Source: CAJBLF01 sp964463255 (GTDB lineage: Bacteria > Patescibacteriota > Gracilibacteria > Absconditabacterales > Absconditicoccaceae). From it: 17,036 nucleotides of DNA. How positions within the stretch are numbered: the stretch's first letter is position 1; each line of letters starts with the position of its first letter. Below are positions 1 through 7,896 of this stretch, piece by piece. The stretch covers positions 1 to 17,036 of the forward strand of contig CAYXBC010000006.1 of NCBI GenBank assembly GCA_964463255.1, read 5' to 3'. The notes beneath the pieces are model-generated. The model searched no databases. It was not told where the DNA came from and was given only the letters and a program-made list of their open reading frames with translations. The position numbers were made by a program, and so were the translations under genes.

Positions 1-1
1 T

Positions 2-538
2 ATCTCTATTTGAGCTCTTGGTCTACTTCTCCTAGGCTCAATGCTTTTAATGAGTAGTTGAAAGACAGAGGCTGCTTCTGGGGTTATATCTTTGAGAATC
101 AATACCGGTACTAGTTCTTGTTTTAATTCACAAGACTATTATATAGGTGCTAAGACTGCTCAATTTACAACATCTATGCTTACATGAATTTTTTCAACAG
201 CTGGTTTCTGATGTACTGATATGGAAGGTTTGGCTGCATTTAATATTTCAGTCAAATGAAGTATATTGACTGGAAGTTTTAGCAAAACTATCCCTGCTGC
301 AAATATTTCAATGTTGACGAGTGGTTCTATCGTAACTGCATGATCTTGTACGACTGGTGCTGCTAGTACGCAGACATTAACACCTATTGATACTACTAAA
401 ACTGTCTTAGTAAAAACTTCAGCAGTATGAGAAATATGTACTGTCCGACTGACAGGTGTTGTTATTCAAGTACAAATCCCTGCTAACCAAGCTATAGGCC
501 TGTATACTGGAAATCTAGAGGTTATTTTGCCTTGGTAA
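2..538 (+). CDS. Secreted or surface protein, 5' end outside window (hypothetical)
   Basis: Open from the left edge in frame 2 if TGA is Gly, ending at TAA 536-538; 178 residues are visible and the start lies outside. The first residues form a hydrophobic segment (IGALGLLLGSMLLMSS) followed by KTEAASG, which looks like the end of a signal peptide. The rest is rich in Ser, Thr, Ala and Gly with scattered cysteines that could form disulfides outside the cell. The end (IPANQAIGLYTGNLEVILPW) has the alternating pattern of a terminal beta strand, as seen in several fimbrial or spore-coat-like beta-sandwich proteins, but I do not recognise a family. Five in-frame TGA codons would break it under the standard code. 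One CGA codon (ICTV_LTG) would be Trp in the proposed code. It converges on lepA, with a 241-bp gap holding terminator-like structures. Confidence 0.7.
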
Positions 539-590
539 TCTCCTAAACAATCTCCGCATCTTTACTTTAGTAAGGGTGTGGATTGTATCT

Positions 591-633
591 TAGTCTAGCT
601 TACATTACTTCGGTTTTGTATAGTCCTAGACTA
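591..633. repeat. Inverted repeat TAGTCTAG / CTAGACTA
   Basis: Perfect 8-bp arms at 591-598 and 626-633 with a 27-nt loop, in the gap between the secreted protein gene and lepA. It may be part of a 3' structure; no T tract follows directly. Confidence 0.4.
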
Positions 634-655
634 TATAATATATCATCCCATTACC

Positions 656-681
656 AACGGAACCAATAGTTCCTGTTTTTT
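656..681 (+). terminator. Likely rho-independent terminator
   Basis: GGAAC (659-663) pairs with GTTCC (669-673) around loop CAATA, extendable by AAC/GTT across a one-base bulge. The T-rich run TGTTTTTT (674-681) follows. It lies about 120 bp after the secreted protein gene. The stem is short, so the call is moderate. Confidence 0.5.
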
Positions 682-710
682 CTGTTATTGAAAAAATAAT
701 TATTCTCCCC

Positions 711-790
711 CTAGCGACTTTAGTCGTCTCTAAGAGACTTTATTTTCCTCTAAGCGACTTTAGTCGCCTCTAAGCGACTTTAGTCGCCTC
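711..790. repeat. Array of short hairpin repeats (about 20 bp) at the lepA 3' end
   Basis: Imperfect tandem units of about 20 bp. Exact GCGAC-TTTA-GTCGC hairpins sit at 754-767 and 774-787; a variant with one G-T pair is at 714-727, and a decayed unit lies between them. A further perfect hairpin, GTCTC-TAA-GAGAC, spans 726-738 across the junction of two units. The lepA stop codon (TAA on minus, 780-782) falls in the loop of the last hairpin. On the minus strand the array is followed by a T-rich stretch (ATTATTTTTTC, 685-695), so it may terminate or stabilise the lepA mRNA. There are no spacers of CRISPR type. Confidence 0.75.
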
Positions 791-2783
791 TGGCGACCAT
801 CTTGATAAACACATCACTTGGCACATTCACTGAACCTATCGCTTTCATTCTCTTCTTTCCCTCTTTCTGCTTGGCGAGAAGCTTTCTTTTTCTCGATACA
901 TCACCTCCGTAGCATTTTGCAAGTACATCTTTTTTCATAGCTGAGATAGTCTCTCTGGCAATCATCTTGTTACCGATACCTGCTTGTATAGGGATAACGA
1001 ACATATGTTTTGGAATCAGCGTCTTGAGTTTTTCTACTACTTCCTTGCCGAGATAATAGGCTTTATCTTTGTGGATTACTCGGCTCAATGCCTCAACTTT
1101 CTCATTATTGATATATACATCTAGTTTGATTAATTCTGCAGGCCGATATTTTTTGAATTCATAATTCATCGTAGCGTAGCCTTTGGTAGCTGACTTGAGC
1201 CTATCGTAAAAATCTATGATGATCTCCCCCATCGGCAATTCATAATGCCGAACCACTCTCGTTTCATCGATATATTCCATGTGCGTCAATTTGCCTCTAT
1301 ATTCTTGGCATAGCGCCATGATATTACCGGCATAGGATTCCGGTCCTACTACTTCTACGGCAGCTATCGGTTCCCATATTTCGTCTATCAGTCACTGATC
1401 TATCATATCTGAGCCTGATTTAACTACTAGCCGAGGTTTCAATATGGTTTGAATTTTGGATTCTGGATTTTGGAGAGCGTCCATTCATTCGCTATCCACC
1501 ATTACACATTCATCATTCGTCAGTATTTGTTTATATAATCAGGTTTTGAGTAAACTCTGGATATTAGATCAGGATTTGATTTGATCTAGAGAAAGGTTTT
1601 TGGTCTTGATGAGATAGACTACGGTCGGTATCGTGAAAATCGTCTCCATATTGTACTCCCTGGAGAGTCTCTCTTTGACAATATCCATATGTAGCATTCA
1701 CAAAAATCCACAACGGAAGCCAAAGCCCAATGCTTTGGAGTCTTCTAGTTCGTATTCTATCGCGCTATCGTTGATGGAAAGTTTTTCGAGACTATCTTTG
1801 AGTTTATCGTAATCCGTGGTATCTATGGGATACACGCCTGCATAGACGAAGGGTTTGACTCTTTTGAACCCTGGAATGACTAAATTTTCCATAGATGTCT
1901 GGTTTTGGCCTTTTTCCCTTTGGTCTTTGATTATCGTATCACCGATACTTACATCTCTTACTGATTTTTCTCCCGTTACTATATATCCTATCTGCCCTTC
2001 TTTGAGTATTTTATCCGCTTTGTAGTCTGGAGTGAAGTGTCCTACTTCTGTAGGCAGGACATCATTTTCCGTATAGATGAGATGTAGCTTTTCTCATGCT
2101 TTTATCTCACCATCTACCATTTTTACATAGGCTAATACTCCTTTGTAGGGATCATACACCGAATCGAAGATGAGTGCTCTACTGATTCATGGTATATGTG
2201 GTTGATCCTGCCCTACTGGTCGGAACTTTTTTGTATGAGATTTTTTGAAAGCTAATGGATCCTGAATTCTTTCTATGATTGCGTCCAGTACCGCATCTAC
2301 ATTTGCTCATGTTTTCCCTGAGACTTGGATAATCTCTGATTTATCGATACCGATCATATTTTCTATCTCATGAGCTACTCTCTCAGGATTGGCTGCAGGC
2401 AGGTCGATTTTATTGAGTACTGGGATAATTGTGAGATGTTGGTCTATCGCTTGATATAATGTAGAAAGTGTCTGCGCTTGTATTCACTGTGATGCATCAA
2501 CGAGCAAAATAGCTCACTCTACCGCAGCAAGCGAACGCGATACTTCATATTGGAAATCTACGTGTCCCGGAGTATCGATGAGATTAAATTCATAGCCTTT
2601 CCGTTGCATCCTAGCAGGGGTGAGCTTGATGGTTATCCCTCTTTCTTGTTCGATATCCATACGGTCGAGCATCTGATTATGATCTATTTTTCTGACGGCT
2701 CAGGTAAGCTCCAGCATCCTATCTGCAAGAGTCGATTTTCCGTGATCTATGTGTGCGATGATACAAAAATTTCTTATTTGCAT
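780..2783 (-). CDS. lepA: Elongation factor 4 (LepA), ribosome back-translocase GTPase
   Basis: LepA is a translational GTPase that acts on stalled or mistranslocated ribosomes. The reading from ATG at 2781-2783 gives 667 residues with TGA as Gly. It starts MQIRNFCIIAHIDHGKST, with the P-loop AHIDHGKST near residues 10-18, then ERGITIK, LIDTPGHVDF and PVLNKIDLPAA. The LepA-specific C-terminal half is clear: GFGFRCGFLG, then LAKCYGGDVSRKRKLLAKQK near the end. Normal family length is about 600; the excess is mainly an extra segment at about residues 415-450 (1440-1560), which coincides with heptanucleotide repeats. CGG at residue 61 (RMQ_KGYEFNLIDTPGH) and CGA in EALS_VIH sit where homologues have bulky hydrophobic residues, in line with Trp. 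CGG in KY_PAEL is ambiguous. No Shine-Dalgarno sequence precedes the start. Confidence 0.96.
1452..1521. repeat. Heptanucleotide repeat element inside lepA
   Basis: Three heptads (AATTTTG, GATTCTG, GATTTTG at 1452-1472) are followed after a gap by ATTCATC and ATTCGTC (1508-1521). The same two building blocks in the same order occur in the ruvA-rpoD gap (6052-6072 and 6090-6103). Here they stay in frame and encode part of the extra segment of LepA. Confidence 0.6.
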
Positions 2784-2974
2784 AATGGACGAAATAATTA
2801 AATAACAAATACTGACCAAAATAGACCAATGCTATGCGACAAATCATTGCTTTACGGTGTATGGTTTATGGTTTGGGTTACTCTACCATATAAAATCAGT
2901 TAGGAAATTCAAGAAAGAGTTTAGTATCTCTTTATTATTTCTGTATCTTACTTCAACCTGTCTCTCAGCTCCTA

Positions 2975-3106
2975 TTATATATGAAATTTGATTATTCTCC
3001 CTATCTGTCTCATCTTATAAAAAATTCTTCTGAATATTTTTTTCTTTGTCCTACATCTCTCTAATTTCCTCTTTTTTTCTTCCAGAATATCCTTGATTGA
3101 TTGCAT
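2975..3106 (-). CDS. Possible small basic ORF (43 aa), hypothetical
   Basis: ATG at 3104-3106 to TAA at 2975-2977 gives a Lys/Arg-rich peptide starting MQSIKDILEEKKRKLERC. It has no TGA, CGA or CGG codon that would test the code, no ribosome-binding site, and no family I recognise. Another minus-strand frame stays open just after it (about 2970-2890), so this could be a decayed, frameshifted gene. Low support. Confidence 0.2.
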   Translation of the reverse strand: MQSIKDILEEKKRKLERCRTKKKIFRRIFYKMRQIGRIIKFHI

Positions 3107-3130
3107 TTTATCTATGTGATGATAAAAAGA

Positions 3131-3454
3131 TTACAATCTGATACTTTTCATTTTCTTGAATGATTCGTTCCATCTTTCTTCTCCAATATGTTTAGTAGGC
3201 AATGCAAGGGATTCAAGCCCCCTCAAAACTTTCTTGACTATTTTTACCCTACGAAAAATAACATGATGATAGATCATATCATAGAGTTCGCTACAGAACG
3301 AATTGGTCATCCTAATATTTTTCGTTTCTTTTTTTACTGTTTTGATTGTCTGGAGAATAAATTTGGAGATATCCTGTCTCTCGTTCTTATGGAACATATC
3401 AAAGATTATGTTCTTTTTTGGTATTTTTCTTTGCAGGATTCGAAAGAGTTCCAT
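3131..3454 (-). CDS. Possible hypothetical protein (107 aa)
   Basis: Minus-strand frame from ATG 3452-3454 to TAA 3131-3133, starting MELFRILQRKIPKKNIIFDM. It is rich in Lys, Arg, Ile and Phe with no membrane segment and no motif I recognise. An antisense frame of similar length exists on + (3188-3514), so at most one is real. I prefer the minus strand because its composition is more protein-like and neighbouring genes on both sides run that way. Against it: no TGA-Gly codon, although most real genes here have several, and no promoter or start signal. Function unknown. Confidence 0.35.
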   Translation of the reverse strand: MELFRILQRKIPKKNIIFDMFHKNERQDISKFILQTIKTVKKETKNIRMTNSFCSELYDMIYHHVIFRRVKIVKKVLRGLESLALPTKHIGEERWNESFKKMKSIRL

Positions 3455-3518
3455 AGAAAACCTGATAAGATAAATACAATCCAGATTATCGTCTTATTTT
3501 TTATCAATATATGATAAG

Positions 3519-3538
3519 AAAAAAACTGACAAATCAGG
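3519..3538 (-). terminator. Weak candidate terminator downstream of the GHMP-kinase-like gene
   Basis: Read on minus, CTGA-TTTG-TCAG (3537-3526) is followed by seven T (3525-3519). The stem is only 4-5 bp. It sits about 50 bp after the stop at 3588. Confidence 0.35.
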
Positions 3539-3587
3539 AAAAAATCAATATCTTTTCTTCTGTTGATACTTTTTTGACTTTTTTATC

Positions 3588-5417
3588 CTATCTTTGGAGC
3601 TTCTCTACCACAGCAATCTGGATATCCGAAGGATTGAGCTTCATATAAAAGTCATATATACTTCATTTACAGATGAGCGGCATCTTCTTTCCTGTCTCCC
3701 TCTCTATTAGTTCTATCAGTGGCAAGACAATTTTTCCTAACATATCGTTCTTGTTCTTGGAATAACTTGAAATACCAAATTCCTTGTTGTGTACCTCCTT
3801 GCTGATATTCTTTATCAGGAGATTTAAAATATCGACGGTAGCTGTCTGGGAATGGAGATCTTCCGAAGTCAGTTTCCTGCCATTGATATACATCTTATTA
3901 TTTATCATATCTAGAAGTATCCCCACCTGACATTTTTTGATCATAGATTCATGGTTGCCAATCTGGATCTGACCATCGGACATCTTGAGGATATAACTGC
4001 CGGAATCCATGAATTCTGAAAAAATTCACTGTTTTAGATCCTGCTCTATCTTGAGTCATTCGTGTTCTACTCCATCAACTCGGTTCGAATAGATTACTTT
4101 GGAACCTATGAACTCATTATTTGTCTTATCTGCCGCATCTACGAGTATTTTCCTGAATCATTCGAGCGGCATCGCAAAGACCAGTGATCCTCCCATAATC
4201 GTACTATCACATGGTGAGAGAGCGATATACTGCTGAGGTCCGTGAAAATTCTCTAAAAATGATTTGATGAATCTCAAAAAACTCGTCGAACTGTTTCTCG
4301 TTACGTAATCGCCTTGCCTGAATTTCTTCATTCCATCCAGAAATTGTAGCATATGCGACTCTTCGTATGCTTCTGAAAATATCTTTGACATAAAATAGAG
4401 CATTTTGAGACTCAGGATGCCCATAAGTTTGCCATAAGTCGCATCGAATTCGTCAGTTTCTGGAGCTATCAGATATTTGTAGAATCTCGGTATCCTATTG
4501 TGATGTAGATTGCTGAAATGTGTATTGAATAGTTTCCTCAAATCGTCCTTGAGTGCTTTGGTAGTATTTTGGTTGGATTTATAATTATTTCACGCTATCT
4601 GTTCCAATAATACTGGTTTCCCCGAATAGATGACCCCATAATCTATAGGCAGGTAAGGATTGTCCCTCAATCCTTTGAATAGTTCATTGAGTCTGAATCC
4701 ATAGTATTTCCCTACTATATCTTTGTCTTGCACCATGGTTTTATCGCAATCCTCGGAAAACGAAATAATTGGATACGGGGAATCAAAAAATGATGCCATC
4801 TTTGTTCAAGAGCCTACCATCCCGTAAATTACCTTATCGAAACGAAATGCATCTTCGAATATTTTGCTTCAGATATATTGAGTATCCATGAGTATTTCAT
4901 TGATATTTTGTGTCCTCATAGATTTTATCTCTTTTTCATTGATATCATCTGCTATATTGTGGATAATAACCGAAAGAAGTAATGCTAATATTGATCAGAA
5001 TCATAATCAGACACCTCTGGGGAGTTCTGTGAGGATATTGATCTCTATACCATCATTTCCATGGACTAGTTTTCCGTATCTTTTTTCCAATTCACTATTG
5101 ATATCTGCGATATACGGAGCATATTCGAGTGCATTGCTCTCGATAAACTGATATTCGTTTATATCGAGGTGATATACGTTCTTTATCCTTATGCTACCAG
5201 TTTTTGTTCTGGTGTATCACATATAGATACGGAGTGGTATTTTCTGTTTGATACTGACTCCACTATAATTGTTGAGTATATCTCCGCTTCGGCTCAATAC
5301 GAAAGGCACTGAAATAACCGTTTGATTCTCAAAAAAAAACTTCTCATACGTCTGCACGTATGTCTTTTTAAGGTTCTTGGAATTCATCTTTCTGGAGGTA
5401 AGAAGATAAAGACACAT
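3588..5417 (-). CDS. GHMP-superfamily kinase-like protein with C-terminal extension
   Basis: One frame of 609 residues from ATG 5415-5417 to TAG 3588-3590 when TGA is Gly; the standard code breaks it into at least four pieces. The GHMP ATP-binding motif is visible as LPRGVGLGFGS (residues 132-142). An N-terminal substrate-side segment (SVPFVLS_SGDILNNYSG, 36-53) and a late glycine-rich segment (MGGSLVFAMP, 408-417) match motifs 1 and 3 of the fold in position and character. GHMP members phosphorylate small molecules such as sugars, mevalonate or homoserine; the substrate cannot be read here. The layout is closest to the sugar (heptose/fucose) kinase group. Residues about 450-609 are an added region, possibly with a winged-helix-like part. 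CGA codons in LS_SGD and YSN_VDG would be Trp. It lies 56 bp after ruvA on the same strand, so they are probably co-transcribed. ATG at residue 11 is an alternative start. Confidence 0.75.
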
Positions 5418-5473
5418 TGAAAAAGATTATTTTATTTTCATCTTTTGCTTTGGCCTTTATGTATTGCTTTCTC

Positions 5474-6025
5474 TTATATCTGTGAAATTATTCGCTTGAT
5501 GACTTCCGGCATATTATCTTTAGTCACGGTTCCTTCATAATTTTGTAATGTACTCTTTATCTGATCTGCACCATAGCCGAATCATTTGAGCGATGTTACG
5601 ATATTTTTATATAATTTTTGGTCGATATCCATCTTTTGCATATCCTCGATATCGAATGTTCCTTTGAGTTGGAGAAGAATCTTCTTGGCTGATTTTGGGC
5701 CAATGCCTGGTATCGCCTGAAAAAACTTTACATCTACATTTTTGAGTGCTTGCTGGATATTGGCTTGTGGTAACTGAGAGATCTGAAATGCTGTTTTGGG
5801 TCAGACACCATTTATCTTGAGTAGACTCTCAAATAATATTTTCTGCTGGATGGTATCAAAACAAAAATAGAATACTGTTTTCTTATTATCATCAAGATAC
5901 GGATACAAGAAAAATTCTCCCTGATTCTGATTTCCTAGGTAATGGACCTGGATGCCCAACATATCATTGGTCAATAATGTTTCCCCTCCCATATGACGTA
6001 CTTTCCCTACAAAATAATGAAACAT
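5474..6025 (-). CDS. ruvA: Holliday junction branch migration protein RuvA
   Basis: RuvA forms a tetramer that binds four-way DNA junctions and loads the RuvB motor. ATG 6023-6025 to TAA 5474-5476 gives 183 residues, against about 190-205 in the family. The N-terminal OB-fold starts MFHYFVGKVRHMGGETLL. Two helix-hairpin-helix motifs follow: LLKINGVGPKTAFQI (about 68-82) and IPGIGPKSAKKILLQLKG (105-122). The C-terminal three-helix domain that contacts RuvB is at about 135-183 (IVTSLKGFGYGADQIKSTL). Key glycines of the first hairpin and of domain III are TGA-coded. One CGA at residue 178 (VIK_IISQI) is not diagnostic. ruvB and ruvC are not next to it; the downstream partner is the GHMP-kinase-like gene. 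The upstream region is shared with divergent rpoD, and a TATACT box lies on minus at 6047-6042. Confidence 0.95.
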
Positions 6026-6051
6026 AATCTAAATTTCATTTAGTATATAAA

Positions 6052-6103
6052 GATTTTGGATTTTGGATTTTACATTTTGAATATTTTTTATTCATCATTC
6101 ATC
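6052..6103. repeat. Heptanucleotide repeats (GATTTTG)3 and (ATTCATC)2
   Basis: GATTTTG 6052-6058, GATTTTG 6059-6065 and GATTTTA 6066-6072, then ATTCATC 6090-6096 and ATTCATC 6097-6103. The same arrangement is found inside lepA (1452-1521). Related heptads occur at 7810-7862. Confidence 0.75.
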
Positions 6104-6182
6104 ATCAAATTTTCAATATTTACATGAAAATTATATAGTTATTTAGCTGGTATTGTCAATGAACTTTTGCAATGTTTTTGGG

Positions 6183-6210
6183 TTGATATTGGATGATAAA
6201 TTATTATTCT
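6183..6210 (+). promoter_or_regulatory. Predicted rpoD promoter
   Basis: TTGATA (6183-6188), 16-nt spacer, TATTCT (6205-6210). Transcription would start at about 6216, right at the first base of the hairpin 6216-6234. This leaves a leader of about 240 nt. The -10 is only a partial match. Confidence 0.4.
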
Positions 6211-6215
6211 CTCTC

Positions 6216-6246
6216 CTGATCATTGGATGATCAGTGATTATTTTTT
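6216..6246 (+). promoter_or_regulatory. Hairpin plus T run in the rpoD leader (attenuator-like or 5' stabilising)
   Basis: CTGATCA (6216-6222) and TGATCAG (6228-6234) form a perfect 7-bp stem with loop TTGGA. Six T follow at 6241-6246 after a 6-nt gap. It may be an early terminator, a 5'-end RNA structure, or a DNA operator. Confidence 0.45.
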
Positions 6247-6268
6247 GTTATTACAGATAGCAACATAC

Positions 6269-6296
6269 TTACCAAAAAAGGACCACCTTTTGGTAA
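6269..6296 (+). promoter_or_regulatory. Second hairpin in the rpoD leader
   Basis: TTACCAAAA (6269-6277) pairs with TTTTGGTAA (6288-6296), 9 bp, around a 10-nt loop. No T run follows. Its role is unknown; it lies 157 bp ahead of the rpoD start. Confidence 0.45.
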
Positions 6297-6453
6297 AGGA
6301 AGCCCTTTCTTGTCGCATTATTTCTGCGTATTGGATCACTACACGTATATTATTATACATATATTATAATAAATGTCAAATATTTTGTACTAATCATATA
6401 CATACGTTAATATCCTTGATATCACCTATCTTTTTACCTTATTCCGAAGCTCT

Positions 6454-7716
6454 ATGCAAAAAATCCAAAAGCAATTACGGGATAGTTTCCAAGACGATGT
6501 ATCCGAACTCAGCAAACCACTTCAGGATTTGTTGAAAATCGGTTTCGATACCTGAATCATCAATGAAGAAGATGTAATCTCCGATGTAGATGATATGGAT
6601 CTCAGCATCAAAATGATTGAAAAATTCTATGAACTCGCTGATAAATTGGGTATCAAAATGCTTACGATTGAGGAAATTCTAGAAAAAGAGGCTCAAGAGG
6701 CCAAAAAAGAAAGTAAGTTGGGGAAGATAGAGCTCTACGATACCAAGAAAAATACCTCTGAATTGCAACATAAAGATTTCATCAAACTCTATTTTAATGA
6801 GATTTCTAAGATTCCTCTCCTTAATTCCGAAGAAGAAAGAGATGTCTCAAGGCGTGTGAAAAAAGGCGACGAGGATGCAAAAAAAAGGCTTATAGAATCC
6901 AATCTCAGATTAGTTATCAGTATCGCAAAAAGATTTTTTTGATCAAGATTGAGTTTTTCTGACCTCATCCAGGAAGGGAATATCGGCCTAATCAAAGCCA
7001 TAGAGAAATTTGATCCGGAAAAAGAGTTCAAATTCTCTACCTATGCAACTCGGTGGATCAAACAGAGCATAACCAAAGCTATCGCTGATATGACTAAGCA
7101 TGTAAGGATTCCTGTCCATCTTATCGATGAAATCAATTCCTATAATAAGACCTATCAACTCCTCTTCCAAAAACTTTGAAGGGAGCCTACATCCAAAGAG
7201 ATAGGTCAAAAACTTTGATTTCCCATCAAAAAGATAAAGAAACTCGAGGAAGTGATCTTTGGAAATGTCTCGCTCGATAGAGAAGTAGGAGACGAAGGAA
7301 GGGATACCTTAGCTGATCTTATCGAAGATGGTAATACTCTCAGACCTGACCAGTTTGCCGAAAAGAACGCTTTGAGAAATAATCTTGATATGATTCTTGG
7401 GATGCTTGATGATAGGGAAGCAAAAATCGTCAAAATGAGATATGGAATCGATGGTCCGAGATATACGCTCGAACAAGTCTGAGAAGAATTTAATGTCACT
7501 AGGGAGAGGGTGAGACAGATAGAACAGAAAGTGATTCAGAAGCTCAAAGAACATGCTTGACTCCAGAAAATACTATGAATCGAAGATGATGTCGCTAAAC
7601 TCGAGGCTGGTGAAGGAAAAAAGAAAAGAAAATGAAGAAAAATCAAGGAAGAAGACGAAAATGATGAGGATGATTATAGGAGCAGATTTGATGATGATGA
7701 TTATGTTGAAGACTAA
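6454..7716 (+). CDS. rpoD: Primary-type RNA polymerase sigma factor (sigma-70, RpoD)
   Basis: Sigma-70 subunit that directs RNA polymerase to promoters. ATG 6454 is the first start after an in-frame TAA (6391); 420 residues with TGA as Gly. An N-terminal helical part resembling region 1.1 (about 10-80) is followed by region 1.2 (FIKLYFNEISKIPLL), region 2 (RLIESNLRLVISIAKRFF through DLIQEGNIGLIKAIEKFD), and the -10 recognition segment FSTYAT-CGG-W-IKQSI (residues 194-206). Region 3 follows, then region 4 with the helix-turn-helix VTRERVRQIEQKVIQKLKEH (about 347-366). CGG at residue 200 stands where sigma factors have Trp (ATWWIRQ). After region 4 there is an unusual charged tail of about 50 residues, first basic (KKKRKGRK) then acidic (DENDEDD, DDDD), normally absent from RpoD. 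It is followed by gyrB after 180 bp. Confidence 0.96.
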
Positions 7717-7748
7717 TACACTAATAAACTAATTTTGAATGTTATATT

Positions 7749-7777
7749 TTGGATTTACTGGTATGAACTATTATATA
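7749..7777 (+). promoter_or_regulatory. Possible gyrB promoter
   Basis: TTGGAT (7749-7754), 17-nt spacer, TATATA (7772-7777), 120 bp ahead of the gyrB start. The AT-rich context makes chance matches likely. Confidence 0.3.
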
Positions 7778-7807
7778 TTACAATATTCCATAATAGAACA
7801 ATATTTT

Positions 7808-7865
7808 CATTCAAAATTCATCATCTAAAATCTAAAATCAATTAATTAAGTTCTAAAATCTAAAC
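7808..7865. repeat. Degenerate heptad repeats between rpoD and gyrB
   Basis: The blocks ATTCATC, CTAAAAT, CTAAAAT and, further on, TCTAAAATCTAAA lie in this gap. They are the reverse-strand relatives of the GATTTTA/GATGAAT heptads seen at 6052-6103. Confidence 0.5.
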
Positions 7866-7896
7866 ATAAGGTTTTAATTAGTTTATCACAGAAAAG

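Larger units (their letters stand above)
2784..3587. other. 804-bp stretch without a confident gene
   Basis: This lies between lepA and the GHMP-kinase-like gene. It holds a heptad repeat at 2852-2870 (TATGGTT twice, then TGGGTTA), a T-rich tract (3030-3080), a weak minus-strand ORF of 107 codons and one of 43 codons, and a hairpin near 3526-3537. Stop codons other than TGA occur in all frames over much of 2800-3130. It could be decayed coding sequence, a regulatory region, or both. Any lepA promoter must lie at its left end; the minus-strand sequence upstream of 2783 has TTGGTC, 16 nt, TGTTAT, which is only a weak match. Confidence 0.5.
6026..6453. promoter_or_regulatory. Divergent ruvA/rpoD intergenic region
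   Basis: This 428-bp gap has no convincing gene. From left to right it holds the short inverted repeat CTAAAT-TTC-ATTTAG (6029-6043), a TATACT box for ruvA on minus, heptad repeats (6052-6103), a predicted rpoD promoter (6183-6210), a hairpin at 6216-6234 followed by a T run, a second hairpin at 6269-6296, and an AT-rich leader to rpoD. A 102-codon + frame crosses it (6227-6535) but has no coding character and runs out of phase into rpoD. Confidence 0.6.

Noticed and set aside
711..790. CRISPR array near lepA
   Set aside because: Units are contiguous, imperfect and palindromic with no unique spacers and no cas genes.
3188..3514. 108-codon + ORF MFSRQCKGF...
   Set aside because: It is antisense to a slightly better minus-strand frame, has no start signal or family, and is very Phe-rich, as reverse complements of A-rich coding sequence often are.
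3588..5417. A string of broken ORFs or pseudogenes
   Set aside because: All internal breaks are TGA and the frame is continuous as Gly, with GHMP motifs spanning the joins.
6227..6535. 102-codon + ORF between ruvA and rpoD
   Set aside because: It overlaps two hairpins and the rpoD start out of frame, has an odd composition rich in Ile, Tyr and Ser, and no motif.
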